Source of the DNA: Pseudisothecium myosuroides
Lineage: Eukaryota > Streptophyta > Bryopsida > Hypnales > Lembophyllaceae
DNA: 64,000 nt
Reading direction: 5' to 3'
Assembly (NCBI GenBank): GCA_951799445.1
Contig: OX637297.1
Location: forward strand, 12,400,001-12,464,000
This document shows positions 10,540 to 21,195 of this stretch, piece by piece (within the stretch, counting starts at the first letter, position 1; each line of letters begins with the position of its first letter). The position numbers and the translations under genes were made by a program. The notes under the pieces were generated by a model that was not told where the DNA came from, searched no databases, and saw only the letters and a program-made list of their open reading frames with translations.

Positions 10540-11260
10540 TGAATTAGGATTAAAATGAGATTAAAACAAATGAGGAGAGTGTGCAAGCAAATACAAACTG
10601 ATGGAATTATTTTCCATTTTATTCAAATCCACTTAGAATTTCAAAAAAATCGGGAGGGAGAGCTAACAAATATGAAGTCTTGGAACTATTGTTCATTTTA
10701 TTCAAATCCACTTAGTATTAAAAATTATGGGGAGGGAATAGAAACAAATACAAAGTCATGGAATTATTTTCCAATGAGTTCAAATCCACTTAGGATTAAA
10801 AAAAACGGGGAGGAAATAGAAACAAATACAAAGTTATGGAACTATTATTCATTTTATTCAAACCCATTTAGGATTAAAACAAATGGAGAGGGAATAGAAA
10901 CAAATACAAAGTTATGGAACTATTATTCATTTTATTCAAACCCACTTAGGATTAAAAAAAAATGGGGAGGGAATAGAAACAAATACAAAGTTATGGAACT
11001 ATTTCCCATTGAGTTCAAACCCACTTAGGATTAAAAAAAATGGGGAGGGAATAGAAACAAATACAAAGTTATGGAACTATTTTCCATTTTATTCAAACCC
11101 ACTTAGGATTAAAAAAATATGGGGAGGGAATAGAAACAAATACAAAGTCATGGAATTATTTTGATGGAATTATTTTTCATTGTGTTCAAATGCACTTAGG
11201 ATTAAAAAAAAATGGGGTGGGGGAAGGGAGTGGTGTAGGATATTAAGTGATGGAATTATT
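10540..11260 (+). repeat. 79-bp minisatellite (about 8 units)
   Basis: Units of 76-80 bases contain CACTTAGGATTAAAAAAAAT, GGGGAGGGAATAGAAACAAA and ATGGAACTATT...CATTTTATTCAAA. The frame 10555-11028 is open only because the period is close to 78 bases (26 codons), so I do not call it a gene. A related array in the opposite orientation lies at 40600-40960. Confidence 0.75.
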
Positions 11261-11456
11261 TTTCATTGACTTAGGGTTCACTTAGGGTAAATAATGGAAC
11301 TTCTCGGCCCATATTCATAGGTTGAGAAATACGTGTTATGAGTAGAAATGAATTTCTTGAATGCAAATGAACATTGAGAAAAATTATACAAATGTATAAA
11401 ACTTCTTCAGAGGAAAGAAAAAAGAGTGAATCGAATTATCTCTTGATGTTCTTTTC

Positions 11457-11477
11457 TTTAGGGTTTAGGGTTTAGGG
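11457..11477 (+). repeat. Three TTTAGGG telomere-type units
   Basis: Exactly three tandem TTTAGGG units, the usual telomere repeat of green plants. Too short to mark a former chromosome end, but it supports the lineage call. Confidence 0.6.
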
Positions 11478-11529
11478 AGACCTTTCAAATTGCACAAAAT
11501 GAAACTTCACGACTGCTCCGTGAAATGCT

Positions 11530-11723
11530 AACATAGTGCGACCTCGGGTGGTGGGCGACCTCGGGTACCAGCCTCCGTTGTCTTTGAGAGAACATTGTCC
11601 TGGGCGACCTCGTGTGTGGGCGACTTCGTGTGTGGGCGACCTCGATTGGGGCGACCTCAGGTGGAGAGGGGCTGAAACGGACCTGAACCACATTGGCATG
11701 AGCGACCTCGAGTGTGAGGAGAC
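11530..11723 (+). repeat. 12-mer array 3 (left half of an array split by copy 2)
   Basis: Seven plus-orientation units (GCGACCTCGGGT, GCGACCTCGTGT, GCGACTTCGTGT and similar). The last partial unit ends in GAGAC at 11719-11723, the target duplication of the element that follows. The array resumes at 15616 with GAGACCTCGGGT. Confidence 0.75.
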
Positions 11724-14700
11724 TGTGGGAGCACAAAATGTAAAGATAAGGTTAGTTAGCTGGTAATATGAATGAAGGAGTGAGAAATGCTAAAATTTTT
11801 AGCTTTTTGCAAGGCTTAAATTTTAGATTTACCAAAATTAAAACATCTCCAGTATAGGATAATCGTAAATAGATAAATAGGTTAAGAAGGGGAATGTGAT
11901 TCCCTGATTTATCGAGATATCCGGAACCGGATACGGAGCCGGTGGTTGAATCTGGACTTGTTCAATATACCGGGGCCAAGTATAAACATGTACCGGAGGA
12001 TACCAGAGGATACTGGAGGATACCAGAGGATACCGGAGATCCCAGAAGAAGCCGTTAGGGCAATTCTGCGATCCAACGGCTCTACCGGAAGATAAGGAAG
12101 ACCGTTTAAACGGTCACAATCTTCCGGGATTGCAGCGGGAATGGGAAACCCTAACGGCTGGAAAGCGGCTGGATGGGAGAAGACCCAGGGGTCGGATTTT
12201 CTTCCCTCACTTCTCAATTGGAGGATTGTGGAGACCTTGGAGCGCTTGGAGTCGTTGTGTGGAAAGTCAGGTTGCAAGGAGAGAGAGAGCTCCGAGATTT
12301 CTGGACCTGAGAGAGAGATAGGACCAGGATTGAACCAGGAAATCGATAGTTTGCCATTAGTAAGGGACTGTGTGAGGTTTGTAAACTATGGGGTTTTTGG
12401 TGGAAGTTTGAGTGCAATGGTGAAGGGCGAAGGGAGCAGAGCTGTTACCCTGAAGTTCAAGAACGTTGTTCCGATCATCCCGCAAGATCCAGGTTACCGG
12501 AAGCAGTTGGAAGAGGACCTCGCGCAGATGGGATGTGTGAACTTTTTGCAATGACCCTAAAAGCTGAGGAACAAGGACATGATCCGGGAGTTAACGAGGG
12601 ACCAGTCGAACGAATGGGAGAAGACTTCCCGGGCGCTTCCCAGCAGTTGGACTATCGATACCTGGAAACGGGTATACGATTTTCCAAGACCGGGAGAGGG
12701 AATGGCGTCCCGGACGCTCAAGTTTCATGAGGGTAAGTTCTCTGAAGCTCCTCATGGCAATGATGGGTACACCGTAGCAGATTGCAAGGATCAGAAGGAG
12801 AAGAGAGTGTTAGAATTTCTGCTCCCAATCCTGTACCCGGAACGGCCAACCCGGATTACATTAACCTGGGCCAACACGATATTTGGGGCACTGAGTGGAG
12901 ATAGAAAGGTTTTCTGGGCTGGTATTGTTAAGGAGAGAGTGACAAAGATGGTCTCATCTTTAGGGAATACCAAGGCAACAGCAATAGGGCCGTTTATATT
13001 TCACCTCTATGAGTATTTAGGAACTTTGAGAGGTCCGGAGAGAACTGCCTATAAGGCTGCCGCCACGTTTATGAAACTAAACATCACTCCAAAGGGAGAA
13101 GAAGAGGTAGAGGAAGAGAAAGATGAGGGATCCGAGAGAGAATCCTCAAAAGAGAAAGAGGAAACCCCAGAGAAGATTCCAGCCTCAGAGAAGAAGAAGG
13201 GGAACAAGAGTGAGCGTCAGGAATCCCCGGAACAGGAAGATCCCCAGGATAACTCGCTGGGTAGTATCATTGAGGATCTGGAGAGGCTCAGAGAGGAGTT
13301 AGATGTGGAGAGAAGAGCAGTCAAGAGTGCATGTGGGCTGCTAGGAGGGATAAACGCATCTGAACTCGCTGAGAGGATTGAGGATTTACTCCGGGATAGA
13401 GAGAACCGGAAGTGGGAATCCCGGGTTAAGGAATTGACTGAGCAGAACCAGGAACTAACCCGGGAACTTGAGGAGAGCAAGAGGGGGAAGAAACTTTTCC
13501 CAAAGTCTGAGGAGACCCTTCGTAGAGTTAGGGCTTTTGTGTCAAATTCAGGAAATGTAATTAACAAAGCCAAGCTGTTCAATGAGGAGATCCATAAGGC
13601 CGGATCAGAGGCAGCAGTTAAGTCAGTAGAAGTTCTCGCTGAGTATTCCGATATTACGGAGAAGTTCATGTTCAAGATCAGAGATGTTCTTCAAGAATCG
13701 GGGTTGTTCAAGGGTTCCAAGAAAGTGCCAATGTCGCCCCCAGCAAATGTGAAGCCGAAGAGTAAGCCCAAGGAAGAGAAGACACCCGCAAAGGAAACTT
13801 CTAAGCGGAAGTCAGAAGGAGGAGAAGGATCAAGGCATGGATCCGGATCCAAGGAGAAGGCCCGGAAGTCCGGAGCAGAACTTGGGACACCCCAGAGCAA
13901 GGATTCGAAGCCGTCTCCAACAATGCCCAGCACCACGAGGAAGAAGACAACACCAAAACGAGGAAGGGAGGCGACTTCTGCGAGTTACCATTCAGAGGAA
14001 GGCGAGTCGCCAAGTAACTCAGCAAAGGAGGGCAGCCAGTCGGGATCCGGTTCCCAATCCGAGTCACATCAGGGCTCTGAATCAAAAGAGGAGACAGAAT
14101 TGGAGACCATCTCGCCTTTGCAGTTCAAGGGTAAGACGGCCTCAGCAACTAAGGTGAAGTATCCCAAGCTGCCCAAACCATCACCAAGCAGGAAACAGCC
14201 AACCCGGAAAGGAGCTGTCAAATTGGAGGCACCTTCTCCGAAGCGGCAGAAGAAGTAACTAGGTAGTTACTTGAGTTGACCCTAGCATGGTTAGTATTAA
14301 AACTCAAGTTTTTGATAGGTAGGAAGCAGTCAGTTAGCTGCTTTTCAGTTGGATGAACCTGGACTTCACTTTCCGGGTTTTTAGAATCTGAGATCCACAT
14401 TTTGCGGATTGGCGGGGTGTGGTAGGAAAGTCAACGTAGGAAGGATAAGGGGAATGACAGGTGTCATTCTCTGGTCCTTTCCTTTTGATTTCCAGGGACC
14501 TTTAGGGTTCTCTGGGTGTTTGGTATTTAGGGGGCTGATTTTGGTTTGAAGCCCCGGGTATTCTTATGTGTATTTTTCAGTACTTTGCAAATTGATTTCA
14601 GATTTCCATTTCGCAAGTACTGGTCTGAAAAGTCTCAGTCTGTGTTGGTATGCCATCAGTGTGTTAAGCATTGGTAGTGCGGGTAGCTGGTTTGTAGGTG

Positions 14701-15615
14701 TTGGAGAAGAATAGATGACCCCCGGATTCTGTCTGGATCTGGTTCTGGGAGTATTAGGAGTTGGTTTATGAAGAACTGGCATACTAAAGGGTAGTTTCAT
14801 CTGCCGATGTTCCTTGAGAGTCTTCTGAGTGAGAAAGACATTTCTAGGTTGGGTGAGTTCTTCGGGTTGAAGTACGAATGCTAGCCGACGTTTGATGAGG
14901 TCTTGCTGTTACAAGAAGATAGGAACTGGAAAGTAGTTGGGATCCTTTAGTTAGTTGGTACTAGCTCTGCTCTGGGAACTATGTTTTGGCAGAGTCTGTC
15001 ATTGTAGTAAGTGGGATAGTAGGGGTTTCCTGAGTGACCTTCTTGTCTGGGGTAACTTCCCGGATCAGCTGTGAGGAAATACTTGCCTTCCGGTTTTCTT
15101 TGTTTTCTTTGTTTTCTTTGTTATTTCTCTTTTAGTGGAACTTTAGCCACTTTAAACCAGTGGAGGGTAGGATTTACGTGTCCTTCCTTAAGTCCAAGAG
15201 CGGAATCCTCTGATGTAGAGGTTAAACTATACCCTTGTTCGCATTGCTTGCTAGATCCGGATCCAGGAAAGGTACAAGATCAAGACACTCTTTCCGTTTC
15301 CGTGTTTAGCTAAGCGGGATACTAAGTTACTGATACCATTGTGAAGGAATGCAGACCTGGTTCTTGTTGATTGGTAATATGTTTGAGAGCTAGGTTGATA
15401 CAGGAGAAAGTTAAACAAATATAGATCGGGAAGTCTAGTTCTACATTTTATTCCCGAATTCTGTTTGTCTTTGGTTTTGTGTTCCGGATCCTGTTCCGGG
15501 TATTTTGAGGATACTACTAGTTGAAATCCTGTGGGAACGATACACGAGTCATCTTAGGTGTTTTTGCACTAGATTAACACTTAAAGGGGGATTTGTGCTT
15601 TGCTGTATTACGACA
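11724..15615 (+). mobile_element. Gag-like TG...CA element, copy 2 (3.9 kb), inserted in the 12-mer array
   Basis: Starts TGTGGGAGCAC, ends TTACGACA, and is flanked by a perfect GAGAC duplication (11719-11723 and 15616-15620). The 3' end resembles copy 1 (TTGCGACA). Near the 3' end, CCTGTGGGAACGATACACGA resembles the sequence that closes many plant Ty3 LTRs. It carries the gag-like gene at 12141-14258 and a 1.35-kb tail (14259-15615) without a supported gene; a small frame at 15071-15313 there is not convincing. No internal direct copy of the ends and no pol genes were seen. Confidence 0.7.
12579..14258 (+). CDS. Gag-like protein, copy 2 (559 codons open; upstream part interrupted by two stops)
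   Basis: The longest open frame of the window. The same frame is open from 12141 (MGNPNGWKAAG...) through LEEDLAQMGC to TGA 12552 and TAA 12558; comparison with copies 0 and 1 shows coding sequence crosses these stops. After them: MIRELTRDQSNEWEK, WTIDTWKRVYDF, KFHEGKF, GYTVADC, then RPTRITLTWANTIFGALSGD and GPFIFHLYEYLG (helical domain). The C-terminal half is highly charged: Glu/Lys runs, a coiled coil (EDLERLREELDVERR; ELTEQNQELTRELEE), then a basic Ser/Lys/Pro-rich tail. No enzyme motif. Family unknown; gag-like or LTR-encoded by context. The large intact part suggests recent activity or selection. Confidence 0.6.
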   Translation: MIRELTRDQSNEWEKTSRALPSSWTIDTWKRVYDFPRPGEGMASRTLKFHEGKFSEAPHGNDGYTVADCKDQKEKRVLEFLLPILYPERPTRITLTWANTIFGALSGDRKVFWAGIVKERVTKMVSSLGNTKATAIGPFIFHLYEYLGTLRGPERTAYKAAATFMKLNITPKGEEEVEEEKDEGSERESSKEKEETPEKIPASEKKKGNKSERQESPEQEDPQDNSLGSIIEDLERLREELDVERRAVKSACGLLGGINASELAERIEDLLRDRENRKWESRVKELTEQNQELTRELEESKRGKKLFPKSEETLRRVRAFVSNSGNVINKAKLFNEEIHKAGSEAAVKSVEVLAEYSDITEKFMFKIRDVLQESGLFKGSKKVPMSPPANVKPKSKPKEEKTPAKETSKRKSEGGEGSRHGSGSKEKARKSGAELGTPQSKDSKPSPTMPSTTRKKTTPKRGREATSASYHSEEGESPSNSAKEGSQSGSGSQSESHQGSESKEETELETISPLQFKGKTASATKVKYPKLPKPSPSRKQPTRKGAVKLEAPSPKRQKK

Positions 15616-15955
15616 GAGACCTCGGGTACAGTTGAGAGAACGCGGGTACGGGCGACCTCGGGTGGGGAAACTCTTGTGCTCGACAGGAAACACTGTCCTT
15701 GGCGACCTCGGGTGGGGCAACCTCGGGTCTTGGGCGGATTGGGCGACCTCAGGTGCAAGCCCTGCTCTGCTTTGCCGAATTATGGGCTCTGTGTAGACCT
15801 CGGGTGTGTGGCAACTTCATGTATGGGCGACCTTGGGTATGGTGACAGCAGTTTAGGGGTTTCGTGTAGCGCTTTGTTCTTCTTCTGAACTTCACGGACA
15901 TGGGCGAGTTTGAATTTGGGGCGACCTCGGGTACCGGGCGACTCCGGGTTTGGCG
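15616..15955 (+). repeat. 12-mer array 4 (right half of the split array)
   Basis: About eleven plus-orientation units, starting with GAGACCTCGGGT at the insertion junction and ending with GCGACTCCGGGT. Several show CpG decay (GCAACCTCGGGT, GCGACCTTGGGT). Confidence 0.75.
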
Positions 15956-15989
15956 AATGTTATGATTTTGCTTTTGTCTCTAAGGTACT

Positions 15990-16619
15990 TCTAAATTTCA
16001 TAGACTCAATTTTTACTTTTGAGCGTCTTGGTATTTGCTCTAAATAGAATAAGAAGGCATCATTTTTATAAGTTGAATTAATTTTTTTGGACTAGTAACA
16101 GTACAAATTCAAACTAGACATGTTAGAGATCACATAGGAAAAGAGAACACAACAATATCATTGAAAGATTGAAAGATTATAATGTTTGACTATCGGGTTG
16201 TTAAAACAATCTCTCTTTTTGCATGTTAAGTTTGAAAAATTGAAGACCAAAATAGTATGAGGTTGAAGGACCTAACAAATACAACCCCAATCAATTTATG
16301 ACTTCTCAAATTGTATTGTACTATTTTTGTAAATGAATTTTTAGTGTGATTTTTTCTCTAAGATCTATTGTATTTGAGGCTCATTTCCAAGAGCCCTTAA
16401 ATGTACAAAAAGTCTAGATTGCACTGGGTACGTTTGCAGAAAACCTTCAATAGAGAAATCATAATCATTCATTTTCAAAATCGGATATTTGATGCTAAAA
16501 CTAGACTTAAAAAAAAAACTTTCCAAAATTTGAGATATTGAAAATAGCAATTTGGTAAGGTTTTATTTAACTTCAAAGTGTCTTCAACACCACATTTGGG
16601 TGCCTTGTGCATTTAGGGG
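15990..16619 (+). mobile_element. TTAA-family A element, left end eroded
   Basis: Matches 9829-10464 throughout (shared blocks include 'tagacatgttagagatc', 'acacaacaatatca', 'agatctattgtatttgag'). The right terminus GCATTTAGGGG is followed by TAGA instead of TTAA. The left terminus is no longer recognisable. It sits between plus array 4 and minus array 5. Confidence 0.55.
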
Positions 16620-16799
16620 TAGAAATCTCTAAGTTACTCAATTCTAAATGAAAGGAAACTTTGAAGAGGTCCCGGGAAATCGCTTTCCTCAGTGTTTATT
16701 TGGAAAATGAAGATTAGTCCTTTTACTTGTATGTACACTATTTAATTCTGTCCCTCTGAAGTTCCAAAAATTTCAGATCATGCCCTATATCTTTTGAAT

Positions 16800-17000
16800 T
16801 TTGGGTTCGACCCATCGAGACGCGGTCGCCCAAGGCGCGGTCGCCCCATCTAGCTGCGGTCGCCCATTCATTTTCGCCTTGGACACGCGGTCGCCGTACA
16901 CGCGGTCGCCCTGTACCCGCACGCGCCCCTTTCCAAGAAGCCGAGGTCGCCCCAGGGCGATTGCGGCTACTTAAGCATTCACACTCACCCGCGGTCGCCA
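16800..17000 (-). repeat. 12-mer array 5, upstream of the kinase-like gene
   Basis: Eight or more units in minus orientation (GCGGTCGCC, CGAGGTCGCC, CGCGGTCGCC). It is immediately followed by the 54-bp module and the gene at 17157, so the motif reads ACCCGAGGTCGC in the direction of the gene, as in the other arrays. Confidence 0.75.
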
Positions 17001-17007
17001 CTCCCGG

Positions 17008-17061
17008 CCTTGCGCATGGTCTTTAATCCGCCTTGTAGTGGGTGACTGCGTGCTCGTGGGC
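17008..17061 (+). promoter_or_regulatory. 54-bp conserved upstream module (kinase-like gene)
   Basis: Begins CCTTGCGCATGGTCTTTAA and ends GTGACTGCGTGCTCGTGGGC, 95 bases before the ATG at 17157. It has the same length as, and is strongly similar to, 22196-22249 and the minus strand of 9307-9360. No TATA box was seen nearby. Confidence 0.6.
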
Positions 17062-17156
17062 CGGGGGTGAATTTGGACTTGGGGGGGGAAAAGTTTTTGC
17101 AATTTTCATCCACAAACTTGCGGAAAACAAGGACCACCTTCTCCTAAACCACAGCC

Positions 17157-17556
17157 ATGTCAAATCCGGTGGGAGGTAGTCGCACGAGGCGGAAGTCCAA
17201 TTTGGACCCGGACAATCCAGAGCAGTTTGAAGTGCCTATACCTACAGGTCAAGTAACGGGGAGTACACGTCGGTTCCAGGAAGAAAAAAAAGAGGACACC
17301 ACATGAGAGGGACCCAACGTATCCTGTTGTACCCTATACAAGGTATGCATACAAGGTGTGTCTGGAAAGGTATGAGGGAAAAAGTGTAGAGTTCTTGGAG
17401 GCCACCTACTTGAGGGATCCAACAACGGATAGCCCAAAGTTGACGGACGATTTGTCAGCACGAATCTTAAGTAAGTGCAAAGAATCGCAGGAGTTTTGCA
17501 ATGTGGAGTTAACTTACAATAACAATATCTACCGCTGGCTTGATGATGTTATCTAG
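17157..17556 (+). pseudogene. N-terminal part of kinase-like gene (frameshift and in-frame TAG)
   Basis: ATG 17157 opens a short frame (MSNPVGGSRTRRKSNLDPDN) that ends at TGA 17303 just after a run of eight A residues, a likely frameshift. The +1 frame then runs ERDPTYPVVPYTRYAYKVCL ... IYRWLDDVI to TAG 17554-17556. It is in frame with the kinase-like part that follows, so I treat both as one gene. No domain was recognised in this part. Confidence 0.5.
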
Positions 17557-17571
17557 ACATGCATCTTCAAC

Positions 17572-18648
17572 ATGCACAGATTGATGGAGGAAATGCGACC
17601 GGAAGTCCCAGGGTATCCAGGAGATGAAGGTGCCACTGAATTCCGAGGGAAGATGGATTGGTGGCACAAAGCAGTAATGAAACTCTCAAAGCATGGAGCG
17701 AGGGGATTTAAGTGGAAAAATGATGCTACGACGTCGGCGTTAGCGCAAGATGGTGGATTGTCCATCATATGGATCTCTCCTTTGGCGAAGGTGGTGGCCC
17801 TCACTGGATACGATCGTCAAGGTGGATACGGAAAGGTGCGTAAGGTGCGCATTGAAGGGATGGACACAATCCCGCCACACATCGCTCTTGCTGGGAAGAT
17901 GCCAAAGACCGAGAACAAGCATGATGCAAGGGTGGAACGGTCGATAGAGGCCTTGGCATCTCCCTTAAATCATCCTGCTATAGTTAAATTTTTTGCCATT
18001 AACGGGAAAAGCATGGAATCGTACACGTTATGGTGGAACGATGGTAACCTTGATGAGTTGAAGTCACTCGATAAGAAGGTGGCAATAAGCGTTGAATGGA
18101 ACGAAGTGCGGCAAGTGAGGGAACTTCCAGAGGAGAAACAAAAAGAAGTTAGCCTCTTTCGAAGGCACAAGGCGAAGTTGGCGTGGGCTCTCGTATTCGT
18201 GACTAATCTCATTCACAAGTCCTTGGTGCTGCACAATGACTTGTCTCCGAGGAATATAATGTTGCATTTTCCCGATTATTCGAACGAGATAATCCACATT
18301 GGGATTTGCGATTGGGAAATTGCAAGTCGTATTGACGAAAAAGCCCCATCGCATTATGGATATCCAAATGAGGTACAGAAGTACAAAGAACAATCTCGTC
18401 GTTGGTGGGTGGCTCCTGAGTTGTTTTATGCGTTTGGGCCTCCAAATTCGGATACGAGCATATCTATTATGCAATCAACGCGGAAATATACGCAGCAATC
18501 GGACTCATACTCTATTGGGAAGTTGACCGAATGGATGAGGATTGGTGAGATCAGTGAGTTTGACAGGGACCTATTCAAGGATGCCGACGGGTCTAGGTTC
18601 TTTACATATAAGTTGGGTCAACTCGTGCACCCCAGACCCGAAGATTAG
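17572..18648 (+). CDS. Protein-kinase-like domain with altered catalytic motifs
   Basis: The 358-codon frame shows a kinase layout in order: glycine loop YDRQGGYGKVRKVRI, candidate ATP-binding lysine in ALAGKMPKT, catalytic-loop HNDLSPRNIML (HND where most kinases have HRD, but Asp and Asn kept), CDWEIAS where DFG is expected, and RRWWVAPELFYAF in the APE position. The Asp of both metal-binding motifs is present, so activity is possible though atypical. The same frame runs on after TAG 18646 for 25 more plausible residues to TGA 18724. Upstream it is continuous through TAG 17554. No signal peptide or membrane segment was seen. Role unknown; the shared 5' module links it to the WCH genes. Confidence 0.65.
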   Translation: MHRLMEEMRPEVPGYPGDEGATEFRGKMDWWHKAVMKLSKHGARGFKWKNDATTSALAQDGGLSIIWISPLAKVVALTGYDRQGGYGKVRKVRIEGMDTIPPHIALAGKMPKTENKHDARVERSIEALASPLNHPAIVKFFAINGKSMESYTLWWNDGNLDELKSLDKKVAISVEWNEVRQVRELPEEKQKEVSLFRRHKAKLAWALVFVTNLIHKSLVLHNDLSPRNIMLHFPDYSNEIIHIGICDWEIASRIDEKAPSHYGYPNEVQKYKEQSRRWWVAPELFYAFGPPNSDTSISIMQSTRKYTQQSDSYSIGKLTEWMRIGEISEFDRDLFKDADGSRFFTYKLGQLVHPRPED

Positions 18649-18726
18649 ATTGACATGTATGGAGTTGACGACATCGCTGATGGCTCCACCATGGAACATG
18701 AATCCCCCGGAAGCAGTTTTCCGTGA

Positions 18727-19716
18727 CTCACCTTTGTAGTGGGAGTGTAGGACTTGATGTTTTGAGTTTAGAACTTTGAAGGAATGAAGTAGTTGGCCAT
18801 ATTTTGCGCCTCTCATTTTGTATAGGGTACATGATTACGAGAAATACAATTTCTAGCACGTACAGTGTGTTATTGAAAGCAATTGATGTGTCTGGAAATT
18901 GCCAAGTTCCATGTACATCATTTTGAATTTGAATTTCTTTGAGCAAACTATTTATAACTTTGGGATGCGATGCAAGTGGATTCATTTGCTTTGAAACATG
19001 TGAATGGTACACCTAAGATATGAAAAATCGATGTATTGGTGAATAGATATTGTTGCATAGTCTTTTTATCATCTATTATTTCATTTGATAATGTAATAAT
19101 GAAGTTTTAATCCTTTGTAGACTATGAGTGCAAATGTTGAACAACAAATAAATGGAAGAACATCTGACACTTGCGGAAATGCTATTATGTATCTATTAAT
19201 TTTTTAGTAAAATTGTTGTAATTGTTCTAGAGCATTTGTATCGTGTATGATATAAAGATTTTCATTTGCAAAGATGATGTAGTTTACAAGGTCTGGATAC
19301 TTCTTACTGGAAGAAATATATCTTTGACTTTAGAAAGTGGCCCTTGAAATAAGAGGTGGATAAAAGGAGTCAAATAAGAACTTGAACCTCTAAAGTTCTA
19401 TGACTTTGTTTTCATTGAAAACGCTTTGAAAATGCCATTTCTGATACAAGTACGAAATATTTGGAACAAAACTTTTTTTTTACACATGTGACCGTTGGAT
19501 CTTTCCGTACATTGTGTTGAAAATATTAGGTCAGCATTTCAAGAATTTCCACCGTGTGGATTGGAAGAGAAGCATTCAAATCCATTTTGTTTACTTTTTT
19601 GGCCCTACGCAAAGTAAGGCAGCTGCACTGCAGCAGCTCAGTCGTCTATGATGGGAAAATGGATAAAATGGTAGTGCTCTGTTTGCCCTTTTTCAAACAG
19701 AAGTTTGCTACATGCT
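18727..19716. other. AT-rich spacer with a fragment of TTAA family D
   Basis: No gene supported. About 19405-19520 resembles one end of the family D elements ('gccatttctgatacaagtac', then 'ccgttggatct'). The rest shows nothing recognisable. Confidence 0.35.
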
Positions 19717-19720
19717 TTAA

Positions 19721-20365
19721 CCCCTAAATTCCCGAGGCACCAAATTTTGGTGTCAACAAAACGTTGAAACACCCTAAAACCTAACAAAGTTGCTATTTTT
19801 AATAATTTATATTTTTGAAATATTCTTTTTCAAGTCTAATTTTAGCATCAGAAGTCCGATCTTGAAAATGATGGATTATGAATTTTCTATTCAAGATTTT
19901 GTGCAAAGGTATCCATTGCAATCTTCACTTCCTATAGTGTTGAGGGCTCTTGGAAATGAGCCCTGAATATACTAGATCTTGGAGGAAAAATGACCTTAAA
20001 AATTCATTTTCAGAAATTGTAGAGTAGATTTTGAGAAACCGTAAATTGATTGGGGTTATGCATGTTAGGTCATATTCTTTTGATGACCAACTTCTTAGAT
20101 TTGGCATGTGAAAAGAGGATTGAAAGACTTCAAGTCACTTTCACAATTTGAACACCCTCATATTTGAACATTATAGTCTTTCAATTCATAAGTGATGTTC
20201 TTGTGTTTTCTTTTTGTATGTGGCCTCTAATATATCTAGTTTGAATTTGTACGGTTACAAACTTAGAAATCATTAAAAATTGATAGAACTTAACAAAATG
20301 TTGGCTTCTTGTTCAATTAAAAGCAAATTCCTAGAAATTCAGAAAGGGCCTTGGGCATTTAGGGG
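19721..20365 (-). mobile_element. TTAA-flanked MITE, family A, inverted copy
   Basis: Flanked by TTAA 19717-19720 and 20366-20369. Termini are CCCCTAAATTCCCGAGGCAC and GGCCTTGGGCATTTAGGGG. The interior matches 9829-10464 in reverse. It shares its right TTAA with the next element. Confidence 0.7.
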
Positions 20366-20369
20366 TTAA

Positions 20370-21195
20370 TGCCTAAAGGACGAAACACCATTTTTTGGCA
20401 ACATAGCGATTTAGAGCAGTTCACTACAAATGGACTTTTTATTAAGCCACTTTGAAATTTTCAAAGAAGATGTGTCTCAGGTGTAGATTCAAGGCCCAAC
20501 AATATTCATAACTTCTTACTACATGGGTAAAAAATTATTGCATGATATGTCATTTTCCACAATCGGCGGGCAGCCACGAAAAAATCTTGGGAAATCCCTT
20601 TTTTGGATTCCCGAAATTTGAAATTGCTTGTATAAATTTATATATGTATGGGAAGCTTTGAATCATTCCATTTGGATGAATGAGTCAAAAGTGAAGAGTA
20701 GTTTTAGTTTGAGGGTAGTTAAGGAATCTGTATTCTAAAATAAACTTTGAAGTCCTGTATTGAACTGAATTTCTAATATTTTAGAAAGAAAATTAAAAAA
20801 TTGGGTGTAGATTGTTTATTACAACATTACAACTGATGGGATTGGCATTTTTCAATTCCATAACAAAACTCTTTACAATTTAGTATTTTGAGTCATTCTC
20901 TACCTCTTTCTACTTACTATTTTTTCCCTATATGTTGTACAACCAGAAGGGCAGCTGCCTGTTTTCTTCCAGGCAGGGATAAAAAAAGGATTTTTTTTCA
21001 ATTCAAACAATAATATCTTGCAATGTACATGGTGAAAAATTATGAAATTTTTTCCACATCTTTTTTAACCGATATATTACGAGATCCTACGGTTATGTTT
21101 GTTCAAATTTATTTTTTTCTAAAATTTGGTACTTGTATTTGAAATGGCAATTTTGGAGCGGTTTTGGTGAAAACATAGTCAAAAACCTTTCGGGG
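20370..21195 (+). mobile_element. TTAA-flanked MITE, family D
   Basis: Left TTAA 20366-20369, right TTAA 21196-21199. The left end, TGCCTAAAGGACGAAACACC, lacks the usual CCC. The right end is AACCTTTCGGGG. It matches, in reverse, the split outer element 53960-60539. Confidence 0.6.

Noticed and set aside
10555..11028. 157-codon open frame with repeated peptide units
   Set aside because: It follows a 76-80 bp minisatellite; the frame stays open only because the period is near a multiple of three, and neighbouring units break it.
11457..11477. Telomere boundary or fusion point
   Set aside because: Only three TTTAGGG units; ordinary interstitial occurrence.
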